DNA from: Vagococcus acidifermentans
GTDB lineage: Bacteria; Bacillota; Bacilli; Lactobacillales; Vagococcaceae
Direction of reading: 5' to 3'
DNA length: 64,000 bases
Assembly (NCBI RefSeq): GCF_003987655.1
Contig: NZ_NGKC01000006.1
Coordinates: forward strand, 91,063 to 155,062
The translations under genes and the position numbers were made by a program. Below the pieces are notes generated by a model. The model saw only the letters and a program-made list of their open reading frames with translations, made no database searches and was not told the origin of the DNA. Below, piece after piece: positions 34,185-42,583 of this stretch. The first letter of the stretch is position 1. Each line of letters opens with the position of its first letter.

Positions 34185-34279
34185 GCAAGGCCAGGGCAAT
34201 GACGGGCTTACGAAGCGTGTCAGGTCTGGAAGGAAGCAGCACTAAGTTTGTGCCGTCATGTGCCTGTATGAAAAGCCAT
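34185..34279 (+). ncRNA. ffs: Small signal recognition particle RNA (4.5S-like)
   Basis: The conserved apical domain reads TCAGGTCTGGAAGGAAGCAG (from about 34229), with the GGAA tetraloop and asymmetric loop that bind Ffh. The flanks pair as GGCAATGACGG with CCGTCATGTGCC, closing the long hairpin. The size of about 95 nt fits the Alu-less SRP RNA of Lactobacillales. Ends are approximate. A strong terminator follows. dnaX, often the next gene in this order, is not present. Confidence 0.92.
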
Positions 34280-34284
34280 CTATC

Positions 34285-34316
34285 AAGCCTTTCGAAATTT
34301 TCGAAAGGCTTTTTTT
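34285..34316 (+). terminator. Terminator after SRP RNA
   Basis: AGCCTTTCGAAA pairs with TTTCGAAAGGCT and is followed by TTTTTT. Confidence 0.92.
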
Positions 34317-34346
34317 GCTGAATATAAGAAGTTTTTCAAATATTAA

Positions 34347-34380
34347 AAGCCTCTAAAACCGGATCCGGTTTTAGAGGCTT
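34347..34380 (-). terminator. Terminator of the TraX-like gene
   Basis: A perfect 34-bp palindrome with 17-bp arms (AAGCCTCTAAAACCGGA and complement). On the minus strand it is followed by TTTTAATATTT. It can also act as backup for the SRP RNA unit. Confidence 0.8.
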
Positions 34381-34404
34381 GCTTGATGTCAGTAACATCA
34401 CATA

Positions 34405-35190
34405 TTAAAAAACGAGAGTGGCCAGTAGGTAAAGAACGACGATATGTGCCGGATAAAAGAAGTAAAAGAACCACTTCATTTTTTTCCCTTCTTTGCCGGA
34501 GTACAACAACATCGGGATAGCTGCAAAAGCCATCATCCATTGAATGTTCGTTGTGAATAAATCAGTAAATTGAAATCTGGTCGAAATGAAAGCAACAATC
34601 AGCAGGGAAACAACTTGCAACAGCCTTTTTTCTCGAAAGATAAAAAACAGCAGGCCTAAAAGAACGAGAAGAAAGCCGCCTTCAGTAAACAGCAGCGACG
34701 GGAAGATAAAAATGCTGTAAATCCCGATTTGTCTAGTCAGCTCATGGCTCATTAGGAGCAGGGGCGCTACAGAAAATACTGCCATAACGATAATAATCAG
34801 TATACCTAACCCGATTTTTTTCCCTTCCTTGTTTCGTATGCCGTTTCTGATGGAATCATAGGCAATCATAGCTACAGCAGATAAAAAAAGTGTGCTGAAA
34901 ATATTATTCATTAAAACGATTGAATCATTCGGCACGAGTTTCGGCAGGTACAAGTCGATAATCGACATCAGCCAGAAGCCAGCCAGCAGATTTCTCAGAT
35001 AGGCGAGTCTGTTCCGGGTATAATGTACTCCTTCAGCAGCTAGAAATAAAAAGATTGGTGCTACCACTCGGCCCAGCATGGTCAGCCACATCGGCGCACC
35101 ATCAGCTGCCCACATTTGATGAATGTGGTCTAACACCATCAATACGATACCGATAATTTTTAAATAAAATGCATCTACTCTTTTTGTCAT
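34405..35190 (-). CDS. TraX-family membrane protein
   Basis: A 261-residue polytopic membrane protein with about eight hydrophobic segments. The N-terminal LKIIGIVLMVLDHIHQM and GRVVAPIFLFLAAEGVHYTRN match the TraX family. TraX was named for F-pilin acetylation, but chromosomal Firmicute homologues are membrane acyltransferase-like proteins of unknown role. Nothing conjugative surrounds it. The ribosome site is GAGGATG upstream of ATG 35190. Confidence 0.85.
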   Translation of the reverse strand: MTKRVDAFYLKIIGIVLMVLDHIHQMWAADGAPMWLTMLGRVVAPIFLFLAAEGVHYTRNRLAYLRNLLAGFWLMSIIDLYLPKLVPNDSIVLMNNIFSTLFLSAVAMIAYDSIRNGIRNKEGKKIGLGILIIIVMAVFSVAPLLLMSHELTRQIGIYSIFIFPSLLFTEGGFLLVLLGLLFFIFREKRLLQVVSLLIVAFISTRFQFTDLFTTNIQWMMAFAAIPMLLYSGKEGKKMKWFFYFFYPAHIVVLYLLATLVF

Positions 35191-35281
35191 ATTTAATCAT
35201 CCTCATTTCTTTATGAATTATAAATCAGAATGAGCGGAAAAAACAGTGACAATTTCGTAAGGTCTTTGAACGCCAGTTAAG

Positions 35282-35833
35282 CTAACTGCTAAAGTCGGAT
35301 TTCAGCAGATAGTACTCATTTATGTCCCGATACTTGCCATATAGCTGCTTATCTTGCTTGCGCGTCCCGAGAAATGAAAAACCGCATGACAATGCCACGG
35401 CGTTGCTGCCTGAGTTTTCAGTATCAGCCAAGATGGTCAACTTGTTTAAACCGAGTGTGACAAAGGCATATTCACAGAGTTTTCTGACCGATTTGGAAAC
35501 AATGCCTTGTTTTGTGTAATCCGAATGCAGCCAGTAGCCGATATCGGCCTTTTTTGATGCGGAATGGATAAAATGTAAATCGATACACCCGATTAATCTG
35601 TCGCCTTTAGCAATAAAAAATAGTTTATCTGTTCCATTGGCAGCACCCTGCATCTTCATTTTGATATAATCTTCCTGATTTTTTTCGTCTTTAGAGTCAT
35701 CAACGAAATCCAAAAATACCCGCAAATGGTCACGGTCACTGTCGAGCAGTTCGAAAATTTCTTTTGCCATTCCGAGTTCCGGATACACTAGATTCAGGTC
35801 ATCTTCGATATTTAAAGAAAAATAAGGTGTCAT
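35282..35833 (-). CDS. GNAT family N-acetyltransferase (RimJ/RimL-like)
   Basis: A 183-residue acetyltransferase. The C-terminal half carries IGCIDLHFIHSASKKADIGY and the acetyl-CoA region QGIVSKSVRKLCEYAF, then LNKLTILADTENSGSNAVA, matching the RimJ/RimL/ribosomal-serine acetyltransferase branch. The acceptor is unknown; these proteins modify N-termini of ribosomal proteins or small molecules. A good GGAGG precedes ATG 35833. The gene ends 91 bp before the TraX-like gene on the same strand. Confidence 0.88.
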   Translation of the reverse strand: MTPYFSLNIEDDLNLVYPELGMAKEIFELLDSDRDHLRVFLDFVDDSKDEKNQEDYIKMKMQGAANGTDKLFFIAKGDRLIGCIDLHFIHSASKKADIGYWLHSDYTKQGIVSKSVRKLCEYAFVTLGLNKLTILADTENSGSNAVALSCGFSFLGTRKQDKQLYGKYRDINEYYLLKSDFSS

Positions 35834-36070
35834 GTGTGGCCTCCTTCAAGTCAGTCATTTCAAAAAAGTTTAGCAGATAACTTAGGACATGTCTAGTATA
35901 CGTTAGGCATAATGGTCAGGATTTCCCCATAGTTGACAACGATAAAGATATGAGAAGGCAGTGTCTCCATTAGTATCGGTTTTATTTGGTTTTCATGCAG
36001 CTTGAATATGCTTACTGCTAGACATCGTTGTAACTTCAGTCTAAAAGCTGATGATTATTAATTTTGAGAA

Positions 36071-36079
36071 TGTTATGCT
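36071..36079 (+). promoter_or_regulatory. Possible extended -10 promoter of the small lipoprotein gene
   Basis: TGT plus TATGCT (36074-36079) is an extended -10 element 30 bp before the start. The -35 is poor. The rest of 35834-36070 shows no gene. Confidence 0.35.
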
Positions 36080-36109
36080 GAAATTGAATAGAAAAGAGGA
36101 GTGGCTGAT

Positions 36110-36535
36110 ATGAGAAAAAAGTATTGGTTAGGATTTGTACTATTGTTCAGTATGTTACTGACGGGCTGTTCACATATAGCTGGTAAAGTAGCGGATTCGG
36201 CTAAAAAAACAGCTGTTCAGACTACGGAGAATTTATATGTGGGCGAGGGAGAGTTTGAACTGCTGACACAGACCATTCGTCCGACTGACAATGAACTGCG
36301 AGTTAAATCAGAAGGTATCGATGAAGAAAAAATAACGTATATTTATGTCGCTAATGAAAAAGTGTTTGAGCAGAAAATGAAAAATGGCGAAGAATATACT
36401 ATTAGTATTGCTGGAGTCAAGGATGCTCATCGTTTAGATTATAAACCTAAAGTTCAGCTCATTCAATTTGAAGATGATAATGAAGATGGTGAGATGACTA
36501 CATTCAGACAAGAACGGTATACGGTGGAAAAATAA
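36110..36535 (+). CDS. Small lipoprotein of unknown function
   Basis: A 141-residue protein from ATG 36110, with AGAGGAG at 36095-36101. It has a lipoprotein signal peptide: positive start MRKKYW, a hydrophobic stretch, and lipobox LTGC near residue 22. The mature part is charged and mostly beta-like, ending in RQERYTVEK. I do not recognise a domain. It has its own terminator and no operon partner. Confidence 0.75.
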   Translation: MRKKYWLGFVLLFSMLLTGCSHIAGKVADSAKKTAVQTTENLYVGEGEFELLTQTIRPTDNELRVKSEGIDEEKITYIYVANEKVFEQKMKNGEEYTISIAGVKDAHRLDYKPKVQLIQFEDDNEDGEMTTFRQERYTVEK

Positions 36536-36563
36536 CTGGTGACACCTTTTTAAATATGGATGA

Positions 36564-36598
36564 AAAGACAGCTGATACCACAACAGCTGTCTTTGTTT
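36564..36598 (+). terminator. Terminator after the small lipoprotein gene
   Basis: AAAGACAGCTG (36564-36574) pairs with CAGCTGTCTTT (36584-36594), with a GTTT tail. Confidence 0.75.
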
Positions 36599-36672
36599 GA
36601 CTTTAATTCTGAGTCAGTTCATGGGATACTGGGTATAGGTAGAGACACAAAAAAGAGTGAGGGGAAGAAACA

Positions 36673-37284
36673 ATGCGGAAATTATTTTTATGTTCATCAT
36701 TAGCCGATTCGGTTCATTTGTTCAGACAAATTGTCGGTGAGACGTTAAAAGGGAAAAAGCTGACACTGATTCCAACAGCTGCGAATGTGGAAGATGCATC
36801 CGGCTTTGAAGAGGATGAGCAGGATATTTTAAGCAAGCTGGAAATGGCTGTGACGATACTGGATGTGTCAAAAGAGAGCAGAGAGCAGATTGCTCACACC
36901 ATCCGCGACGCTGACTATATTTATCTATCAGGCGGGAATACTTTTTATTTATTACAAGAATTAAAGCGACACCAAGTGGATAGATTGTTAATTGAAGAAA
37001 TCAATGCCGGAAAATTTGTTATCGGAGAGTCTGCTGGGGCAATCGTTATGGCGCCTGATATTGCATACATCATGCCGATGGATGATGAAACAAAAGCGCC
37101 ATTGCTTGAAACTTACGAGGGATTGGGCGTAGTCGACTTCTATCCGCTGCCTCACATGGAGAATGTTTACCTGAATGAATACGCGGAGCAAATCATGGCA
37201 ATGTATGATGATAAGTTAAACCTAGTGCCGCTTACTGATCAGCAAGCAATTTATGTGGAAAATGACCAAATTGAGATTTTATAA
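36673..37284 (+). CDS. Peptidase E-like (S51) / class I glutamine amidotransferase-like protein
   Basis: A 203-residue protein of the S51 peptidase family. The nucleophile elbow is VIGESAGAIVMAP (Ser near residue 121). ADYIYLSGGNTFYLLQEL matches the family's conserved segment. A candidate histidine is in YPLPHMENVY. Relatives include aspartyl dipeptidase PepE and cyanophycinase. Dipeptidase activity is probable but the substrate is unproven. A terminator overlaps its stop codon. Confidence 0.85.
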   Translation: MRKLFLCSSLADSVHLFRQIVGETLKGKKLTLIPTAANVEDASGFEEDEQDILSKLEMAVTILDVSKESREQIAHTIRDADYIYLSGGNTFYLLQELKRHQVDRLLIEEINAGKFVIGESAGAIVMAPDIAYIMPMDDETKAPLLETYEGLGVVDFYPLPHMENVYLNEYAEQIMAMYDDKLNLVPLTDQQAIYVENDQIEIL

Positions 37285-37310
37285 ACAGACTTCGCTGGGT
37301 CTGTTTTTTT
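37283..37310 (+). terminator. Terminator after the peptidase E-like gene
   Basis: AAACAGAC pairs with GTCTGTTT and continues into TTTT. No gene is visible from here to 37501. Confidence 0.85.
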
Positions 37311-37501
37311 AATTACTTTAGGTTTTAGTATTTTTTAAGATAAAAACCGCCTAAATATTATTGCCAATGAGTAAGCCTGGCTGCTCAGCATTGCCTGATG
37401 CAACAAATCGTATCATGGTAAAAAAGGCAGGAATGCAACAGTTTTAAGCTGTACTGGAGTGTAATATGCAGTGATACTGGCAGTGAAGGAGGAAAAATAG
37501 G

Positions 37502-38260
37502 ATGATAGGGAAACGGTTAAAAACAGCAAGAAAACAAAAAGAACTAACTCAGCAGGAAGTGGCTGAAATAGTACACGTGTCACGAGCGACGGTTTCCAGC
37601 TGGGAGGTCGGCAGAACGTATCCAGGTCTGGATGTGCTGGTTGAATTGAGTGAGCTGTATGAGTTATCTTTGGATACTTTGTTAAAGGAGGATATGAAGA
37701 TGGTTGAGCAGGTCAGCAAGGAAGTTAAACAAAAAAGAATTTACAAACGGATAGTTGTCGGTACGGGTATCATTTTGATGCTGTTTTTATTGATAAACCT
37801 TTGGTGGTATGTGATGAATTACCGGCAATATAACTACGTCAAGGAAAACTGGCGTGAAGAAGGCAGCTCCTATGTGATGCAAAGTGACGGAATCGAGTAT
37901 AGCACCCCTAAATTTGATCATGCTGCTTTATTTAGGAATCATTACTTGAAAAAAGAGACGCTGCCGGTATGGGCTGTATATGTTGAAGATGATTCAAAAG
38001 ACGGCGAGCCTAGTCCAAATATCTCACTTTCAGCGAAGGGGAAAATCAATGTCCTTGTCCCGATTGGCAAGGTTTTGGGGCTTGTGCAGGTCGATTCTAA
38101 AATGGAACTGATGGGAGATGGGGAAATGCCGGTATATTTGGATTTTATAGCACATCCTGAAGATTTAGAGCGCATCAATGAGTATTTGGATAAGAATAAG
38201 AGCGAACTGGAACTGTTACATGAGCACGCGGCGAAACAGTACGAGCTGATTAATCGCTGA
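37502..38260 (+). CDS. Membrane-anchored Xre-family transcriptional regulator
   Basis: A 252-residue protein. The N-terminal Xre HTH (residues 1-60) has QQEVAEIVHVSRATVSSWEV. A linker precedes a single transmembrane helix (about 82-104, GTGIILMLFLLINLWWYVM). An extracytoplasmic domain of about 145 residues without a recognised fold follows. This DNA-binding/TM/sensor layout suggests a one-component membrane regulator. The target is unknown; no partner gene adjoins. GGAGGAAAAA precedes the ATG. Confidence 0.82.
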   Translation: MIGKRLKTARKQKELTQQEVAEIVHVSRATVSSWEVGRTYPGLDVLVELSELYELSLDTLLKEDMKMVEQVSKEVKQKRIYKRIVVGTGIILMLFLLINLWWYVMNYRQYNYVKENWREEGSSYVMQSDGIEYSTPKFDHAALFRNHYLKKETLPVWAVYVEDDSKDGEPSPNISLSAKGKINVLVPIGKVLGLVQVDSKMELMGDGEMPVYLDFIAHPEDLERINEYLDKNKSELELLHEHAAKQYELINR

Positions 38261-38345
38261 CGCTCAAAGACAGTCATGTTACAAGTGTGCAAACGGTACA
38301 AAAGAAATACTTCAGCATAGGCATCTTGTTCGCCTGTGAATGGCA

Positions 38346-38382
38346 AAGGCTGGCTTATGTAAAATTGAGCCAGCCTTTTTAT
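38346..38382 (+). terminator. Terminator after the Xre regulator gene
   Basis: AAGGCTGGCT (38346-38355) pairs with AGCCAGCCTT (38368-38377), followed by TTT. Confidence 0.85.
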
Positions 38383-38434
38383 AAGCAGTGAGTATACCCA
38401 AAATATCCGTTCTTTTTGGTTACAGCACACTAGT

Positions 38435-39361
38435 TTATACAATACTTTTACTTATTGCTGAGAACTTTTTAGGCACAGCGGCCGAGAATGCCATGCGTTT
38501 GTTGGTTGACGGATGAAGTAATACCAACGTCGTTGCATGCAACCCCAACCGTTTCAGCGGGTTCGTATGTGCGCCGTATTTTTTATCACCGGCAATAGGA
38601 TGACCGATGTCTTGCATGTGCACGCGGATTTGATTTTTTCGTCCAGTCTCCAAATGTACCTGCAGCAGACTATAGGCATGATTTCCTTGGATTTTTTTGT
38701 AATGCGTCACTGCTTTTTTGCCGCCGTTGTCAAAGGGACAGGAATGTATTTTAAAGGTTTTGCTTTCAGTTAGCCAAGACGTGATGGTGCCTGCAGGCTT
38801 GCCGACATTGCCTTCAACGACAGCAGTATACATTCTTTCGATAACCAAGTGTTTCCACTGCTGCTGCAGCCGCTCTTTTGTCTGTTCGTTTTTTGCGAAC
38901 ACCATGATACCGGATGTATCTCTATCCAAACGATGGACAATAAAGATTCTATTGCGCGGGTGATCTTGTCTGACATAGGCCGTCAATTGCGCATAAGCTG
39001 TTGATTCACCGTCTTTTTTTTGTGTTGCGACGGACAGGATGCCGGCTGCTTTTTCTATAACAATGATGTCATCATCTTCATGGATGATGGTGATACCTGT
39101 CAAAGCTGTTGTTTTCATGGCTGTTTTATTGTCCTGAATCATAACAGTATCGCCGGGGTGCAAAATGTAGTTGTGTTTTGTGACAGTCTGATTGTTGACT
39201 CTGACTTGTCCTCTGGTCAGGATGGACTTCACAGCATTTCGGCTCAATTTGTTAAGCGACTTCAACAGGAAAGGCAATAAATCGCTCGACTCGCTGATGG
39301 TATAAGTGGTTTCGGCAGCCGCTTTTACAGGGCGGGCCTTTTTCTTTTGTTTATTCTTCAT
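38435..39361 (-). CDS. RluA-family 23S rRNA pseudouridine synthase
   Basis: A protein of about 308 residues from ATG 39361; the frame is open to a TTG at 39424, and neither start has a good ribosome site. After a basic N-terminus (KNKQKKKARP), an S4 RNA-binding domain covers LSRNAVKSILTRGQVRVN. The catalytic motif HRLDRDTSGIMVFAK carries the active-site aspartate. GRKNQIRVHMQDIGHPIAGD is the second family signature. The exact rRNA or tRNA position modified (RluD-like or another) cannot be assigned. Confidence 0.9.
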   Translation of the reverse strand: MKNKQKKKARPVKAAAETTYTISESSDLLPFLLKSLNKLSRNAVKSILTRGQVRVNNQTVTKHNYILHPGDTVMIQDNKTAMKTTALTGITIIHEDDDIIVIEKAAGILSVATQKKDGESTAYAQLTAYVRQDHPRNRIFIVHRLDRDTSGIMVFAKNEQTKERLQQQWKHLVIERMYTAVVEGNVGKPAGTITSWLTESKTFKIHSCPFDNGGKKAVTHYKKIQGNHAYSLLQVHLETGRKNQIRVHMQDIGHPIAGDKKYGAHTNPLKRLGLHATTLVLLHPSTNKRMAFSAAVPKKFSAISKSIV

Positions 39362-39544
39362 TTTTTGCACGACTTTTCTTTTTTTTAGAGAGGGCGGGAA
39401 ATAACTTTTAGGAAGATATGACAAAAAAGGAAGACGTGCGGTTAAATGACACGTCTTTTAGTAATTTAGCAGGCTTTTCTTTAAATTGTCAATAAAAATA
39501 AATCGAGGAAAGACAGTTCTAACTGATTGATTTGGAAGACTATT

Positions 39545-39943
39545 TCAAAATACTGGTTTATCCCACTTTTCAGGAAGCAGCTCAGCCAGCGTTGCAACGA
39601 TATTGTTTTCAAGTAAAATCTGGCAGTTATCATTTTGATCATCGACTTGGCTGATGAATTCTCTGCATCTGCCGCAGGGCGCTAGAATAGAGCCGTCTTT
39701 ATAGACCGTCACAAGTTTGTTGATGCGACTTTCGTCATTGTTTATCATCGCTGCAATAGCAGCATGTTCGGCACAAAATCCGATACCGCACGGAACGGTG
39801 ATAGCGACACCTGTATAAATTGTTCCGCTAGTCGTTTGCAGCGCACAAGAAACATGCCCGGCTTCACAATTGCGCGCCGTCATTTTAGGGTTTAAGTTTT
39901 CCTTTGCCACAACCAGTAATTCAGAAAAATCCAACGGTTTCAT
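39545..39943 (-). CDS. Cytidine deaminase-family protein
   Basis: A 132-residue zinc deaminase. The zinc ligands are in FCAEHAAI (a C-A-E variant of the H/C-A-E motif) and APCGRCRE. The length fits the tetrameric cytidine deaminase family and related blasticidin-S-type deaminases. Nucleoside salvage is the default role. The N-terminus differs from classic Cdd, so the substrate is uncertain. AAGGGGGTGAGG precedes the ATG. Confidence 0.85.
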   Translation of the reverse strand: MKPLDFSELLVVAKENLNPKMTARNCEAGHVSCALQTTSGTIYTGVAITVPCGIGFCAEHAAIAAMINNDESRINKLVTVYKDGSILAPCGRCREFISQVDDQNDNCQILLENNIVATLAELLPEKWDKPVF

Positions 39944-40069
39944 TGCCTCACCCCCTTAATTCCATAGTAGCACGTTTTGGGGAAATTGGTTGATGTATTT
40001 GGGTTTGTGTTTGGGGGATGGCAGACACGGACTAGTACAAAGTTTTTAAAAAGATTAACTATGCCCAAA

Positions 40070-40702
40070 TCAGTCCTTAATAACAATTCCTAACCCTAGC
40101 GCAATCACGAGCGCCTGCTCGGTATTGACTACCAGACCTTTGAGTAATTCTTGAGACAGCGCGATTTTTTCAAATGTATTTGTCGTTAAATCAAGTGTTG
40201 ACAGTTTTGTATAAAACCAATTGGAACCTGTAAGGGAATTTTTATTTAATTGTAAATTTTTCCATGTTACGTCATAAAAATCACTTTCTTCCAAATCACA
40301 AAATGAGAAAGTCACTGTATTGAGGTTGGTGTTGCTGAAAGAAGACATATTTGCAACACAGTCTTCAAACGTGCAATCGCGCAGCATACTCTCGGCGAAA
40401 TTTGTGCCAATCAATTTACATTGGCGAAAAATGACTTGATGGAAGCTGCCGCCCATCCACTCAAGATTTGACAGATCACATTTTTCAAATATGACATTGC
40501 TGCAATCAAATCGTTCCAGTTGTACATTTTGCAACGTCATTCTCTCCACATGACACGAACGCAGAATGACATTTGCTGCGGATGAGTAACTGTGGTCTTC
40601 ATTATGTATGTAAAGATCAGAGAAGGCGGCTTCATCCTCCAAATAAAAATTGCCAGTTTGAAGAGAAGACAAACAAGGAGCTAAAGGCTGTTTATTTTTC
40701 AT
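40070..40702 (-). CDS. Pentapeptide-repeat protein
   Basis: A 210-residue protein with tandem pentapeptide repeats between about residues 40 and 175, for example CDLSNLEWMGGSFHQVIF and NMSSFSNTNLNTVTFSFCD. These should form a right-handed quadrilateral beta-helix. The length is like Qnr/McbG-type gyrase-protecting proteins, but similar chromosomal proteins in Bacilli have no known function, so resistance is not claimed. AAGGAGGG precedes the ATG. Confidence 0.85.
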   Translation of the reverse strand: MKNKQPLAPCLSSLQTGNFYLEDEAAFSDLYIHNEDHSYSSAANVILRSCHVERMTLQNVQLERFDCSNVIFEKCDLSNLEWMGGSFHQVIFRQCKLIGTNFAESMLRDCTFEDCVANMSSFSNTNLNTVTFSFCDLEESDFYDVTWKNLQLNKNSLTGSNWFYTKLSTLDLTTNTFEKIALSQELLKGLVVNTEQALVIALGLGIVIKD

Positions 40703-40832
40703 CGTGACCCTCCTTTTTAATGTGTGCTAACGTAAAAAAACTAAGTAATGACATTTTTCTTTTTTGATAGAGCAGTTTGTGTCACCCGAGTCCTTGATTG
40801 GTGCAGCTGGTTTTTATTGACTTACATCTATC

Positions 40833-40862
40833 AAAAAAAGACGCCGGTTTATCAGCGTCTTT
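40833..40862 (-). terminator. Terminator of the tmRNA gene
   Basis: On the minus strand AAAGACGC pairs with GCGTCTTT and is followed by TTTT. It lies about 35 bp after the tmRNA 3' end. Confidence 0.85.
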
Positions 40863-40895
40863 ACTTTAAATTTGTTATAGTGAAGCTACCTAAAA

Positions 40896-41260
40896 TGGAG
40901 ACGGCGGGATTTGAACCCGCGTCCAAATATATCGCCACTTAAATGTCTACGCTCATAGTTATACTATTTTATTATTCGCTCAGCTCTATGCCGTATAACA
41001 GGCCTTGAGCCTCGCTAGTCTGATGGTCTCTTGCAGTATTTGCAGACGGAAAATACTGACGTATCCCACTAAATTTGAGACCCTTGCTCGAGCACATGGG
41101 CGATGCCGAGAGGATCTTCGCAAGCTGTTTTTAGGCAGCTAAAGCGAAATTGTTGTTTTCGTTTTTAGCAGTTATATTTAACTGTAACGTTTTAACGTAG
41201 ACGTAACCTACGAAGCGCCATTCAAGCTCAAACTATACCTGTCGAATCCATAACGTCCCC
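40896..41260 (-). ncRNA. ssrA: tmRNA (transfer-messenger RNA)
   Basis: The 5' end GGGGACGTTATGGATTCGAC and the 3' T-arm/acceptor (GGTTCAAATCC, then CGTCTCC plus discriminator A) pair as a 7-bp tRNA-like acceptor. CCA is not encoded. The tag frame (41169 down to 41131) reads AKNENNNFALAA then TAA, a typical Lactobacillales proteolysis tag. With SmpB the RNA rescues stalled ribosomes. The total of about 365 nt fits the one-piece tmRNA. Confidence 0.97.
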
Positions 41261-41293
41261 TTTGTAAAAGATGTATCTCCTGATACCATATAG

Positions 41294-41302
41294 AGTATAG
41301 CA
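41294..41302 (-). promoter_or_regulatory. Extended -10 promoter of the tmRNA gene
   Basis: On the minus strand TGC is followed by TATACT (41299-41294), an extended -10 element. Transcription would start about 25 nt before the mature 5' end, consistent with a processed precursor. Confidence 0.55.
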
Positions 41303-41409
41303 TAAACAGGACTGATGATAAAGAAATAAGCTGGGGAATCAGCAGATTGGTTGGTAATTTTTTACAAGTGAAGTATACTAAGGGATAGGAATTCAATGGG
41401 GTGAGAGCA

Positions 41410-41751
41410 ATGATTTTTTATTATGTGGGATTGTTTATTCTGGCAGTCGGTGTTGTTTTCCGTCTGTTTCCTTCAAAACATGTGAACCGGATATATGGCT
41501 ATCGCTCACCTCAAGCTGAAAAGAGTCTTGACTTGTGGCGATATGCACAAAAGGTTAGCGGGAACATGGCGATACTGATGGGAAGCCTGATGTTTTTGTT
41601 CGGGTCTTTTTTGAAGTGGAATGGCTGGACCAACTTTTTTCTAATTGAATTGATGGTGCTGGTGTTTCCGATTATTCCGATTTTTGTCGTTACGGAAGAG
41701 AAACTGAAAAAATATGAAGACAAGAGTTCCGAAAATGCCGGTTCCCTTTAA
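41410..41751 (+). CDS. SdpI-family membrane protein
   Basis: A 113-residue membrane protein with three hydrophobic helices. The segment between helices 1 and 2 (RIYGYRSPQAEKSLDLWRYA) matches the C-terminal conserved part of SdpI/YhfL-like proteins. SdpI of Bacillus gives immunity to the SdpC toxin, but short homologues are widespread without toxin genes, and none is seen here. The start is ATG 41410 behind GGGGTGAG. Confidence 0.8.
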   Translation: MIFYYVGLFILAVGVVFRLFPSKHVNRIYGYRSPQAEKSLDLWRYAQKVSGNMAILMGSLMFLFGSFLKWNGWTNFFLIELMVLVFPIIPIFVVTEEKLKKYEDKSSENAGSL

Positions 41752-41860
41752 ATAATTGGAAGAATGTGTGAAAAACCGGGTAAGTCTTTGGGCAGAGTAT
41801 AGGCGATTAATTAGACATATTGTATAATATAAATGAAGTTCGCAAAAGGAGTTGAGAAGG

Positions 41861-42583
41861 ATGAAGGTTCTAATGATTGAAGATAATCAGTCGGTATCTG
41901 AAATGATGCAAATATTCTTTTTGAATGAGGACTGGGATGTGACCTACGCATATGACGGCAAGGAAGGGCTGGACGCATTTCTTGATAATCCGGAACAGTG
42001 GGATATGATTACGCTGGATTTAAATTTACCGACTATGGACGGTGTGACAGTGTGCCGCGAGATGCGCAAAGTGTCCCCGACAGTGCCGATTATAATGCTG
42101 ACAGCACGGGATTCTGAAAGCGACCAAGTCATCGGATTGGAACTAGGTGCGGATGATTACGTGACAAAACCGTTCAGTCCGCTGACACTGATTGCACGAA
42201 TGAAGGCACTTCACCGTCGGGCTACGCTGGTGGAAGAACAGATTCCTGAGAGTGAAAAGATTGACAATGCGTTCGATATTCAAACTGAGCATTTCAAGAT
42301 GAATACAAAGACCCGTGAAGCCTATTTGGATGATAAAGCCATTGACGGTCTGACACCGAAAGAATTTGATTTGTTGTACACACTGGCTAAAAAACCGCGG
42401 CAAGTCTTTTCGCGGGAGCAGCTGCTGGAATTGGTGTGGGACTATCAATATTTTGGGGATGAGCGGACAGTCGATGCCCATATCAAGAAGCTGCGCCAAA
42501 AAATTGAAAAAGTCGGTCCGCAAGTGATTCAGACTGTTTGGGGCGTCGGCTATAAATTCGATGATTCTGGAGTCGCTGAGTAA
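41861..42583 (+). CDS. OmpR-family response regulator
   Basis: A 240-residue regulator from ATG 41861, with AAAAGGAG at 41844-41851. The receiver domain has acidic residues in MIEDNQ, the phospho-acceptor Asp in DMITLDLNLP and the lysine in DYVTKPFSP. A winged-helix domain ends with RTVDAHIKKLRQKI and TVWGVGYKF. A TATAAT at 41823-41828 suggests its promoter. Its stop overlaps the ATG of the kinase gene (TAATG), so they form a two-component pair. Confidence 0.93.
   Translation: MKVLMIEDNQSVSEMMQIFFLNEDWDVTYAYDGKEGLDAFLDNPEQWDMITLDLNLPTMDGVTVCREMRKVSPTVPIIMLTARDSESDQVIGLELGADDYVTKPFSPLTLIARMKALHRRATLVEEQIPESEKIDNAFDIQTEHFKMNTKTREAYLDDKAIDGLTPKEFDLLYTLAKKPRQVFSREQLLELVWDYQYFGDERTVDAHIKKLRQKIEKVGPQVIQTVWGVGYKFDDSGVAE

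Noticed and set aside
40896..41260. Coding frames within the tmRNA region
   Set aside because: The sequence has tRNA-like ends and a tag frame, so these frames are not genes.
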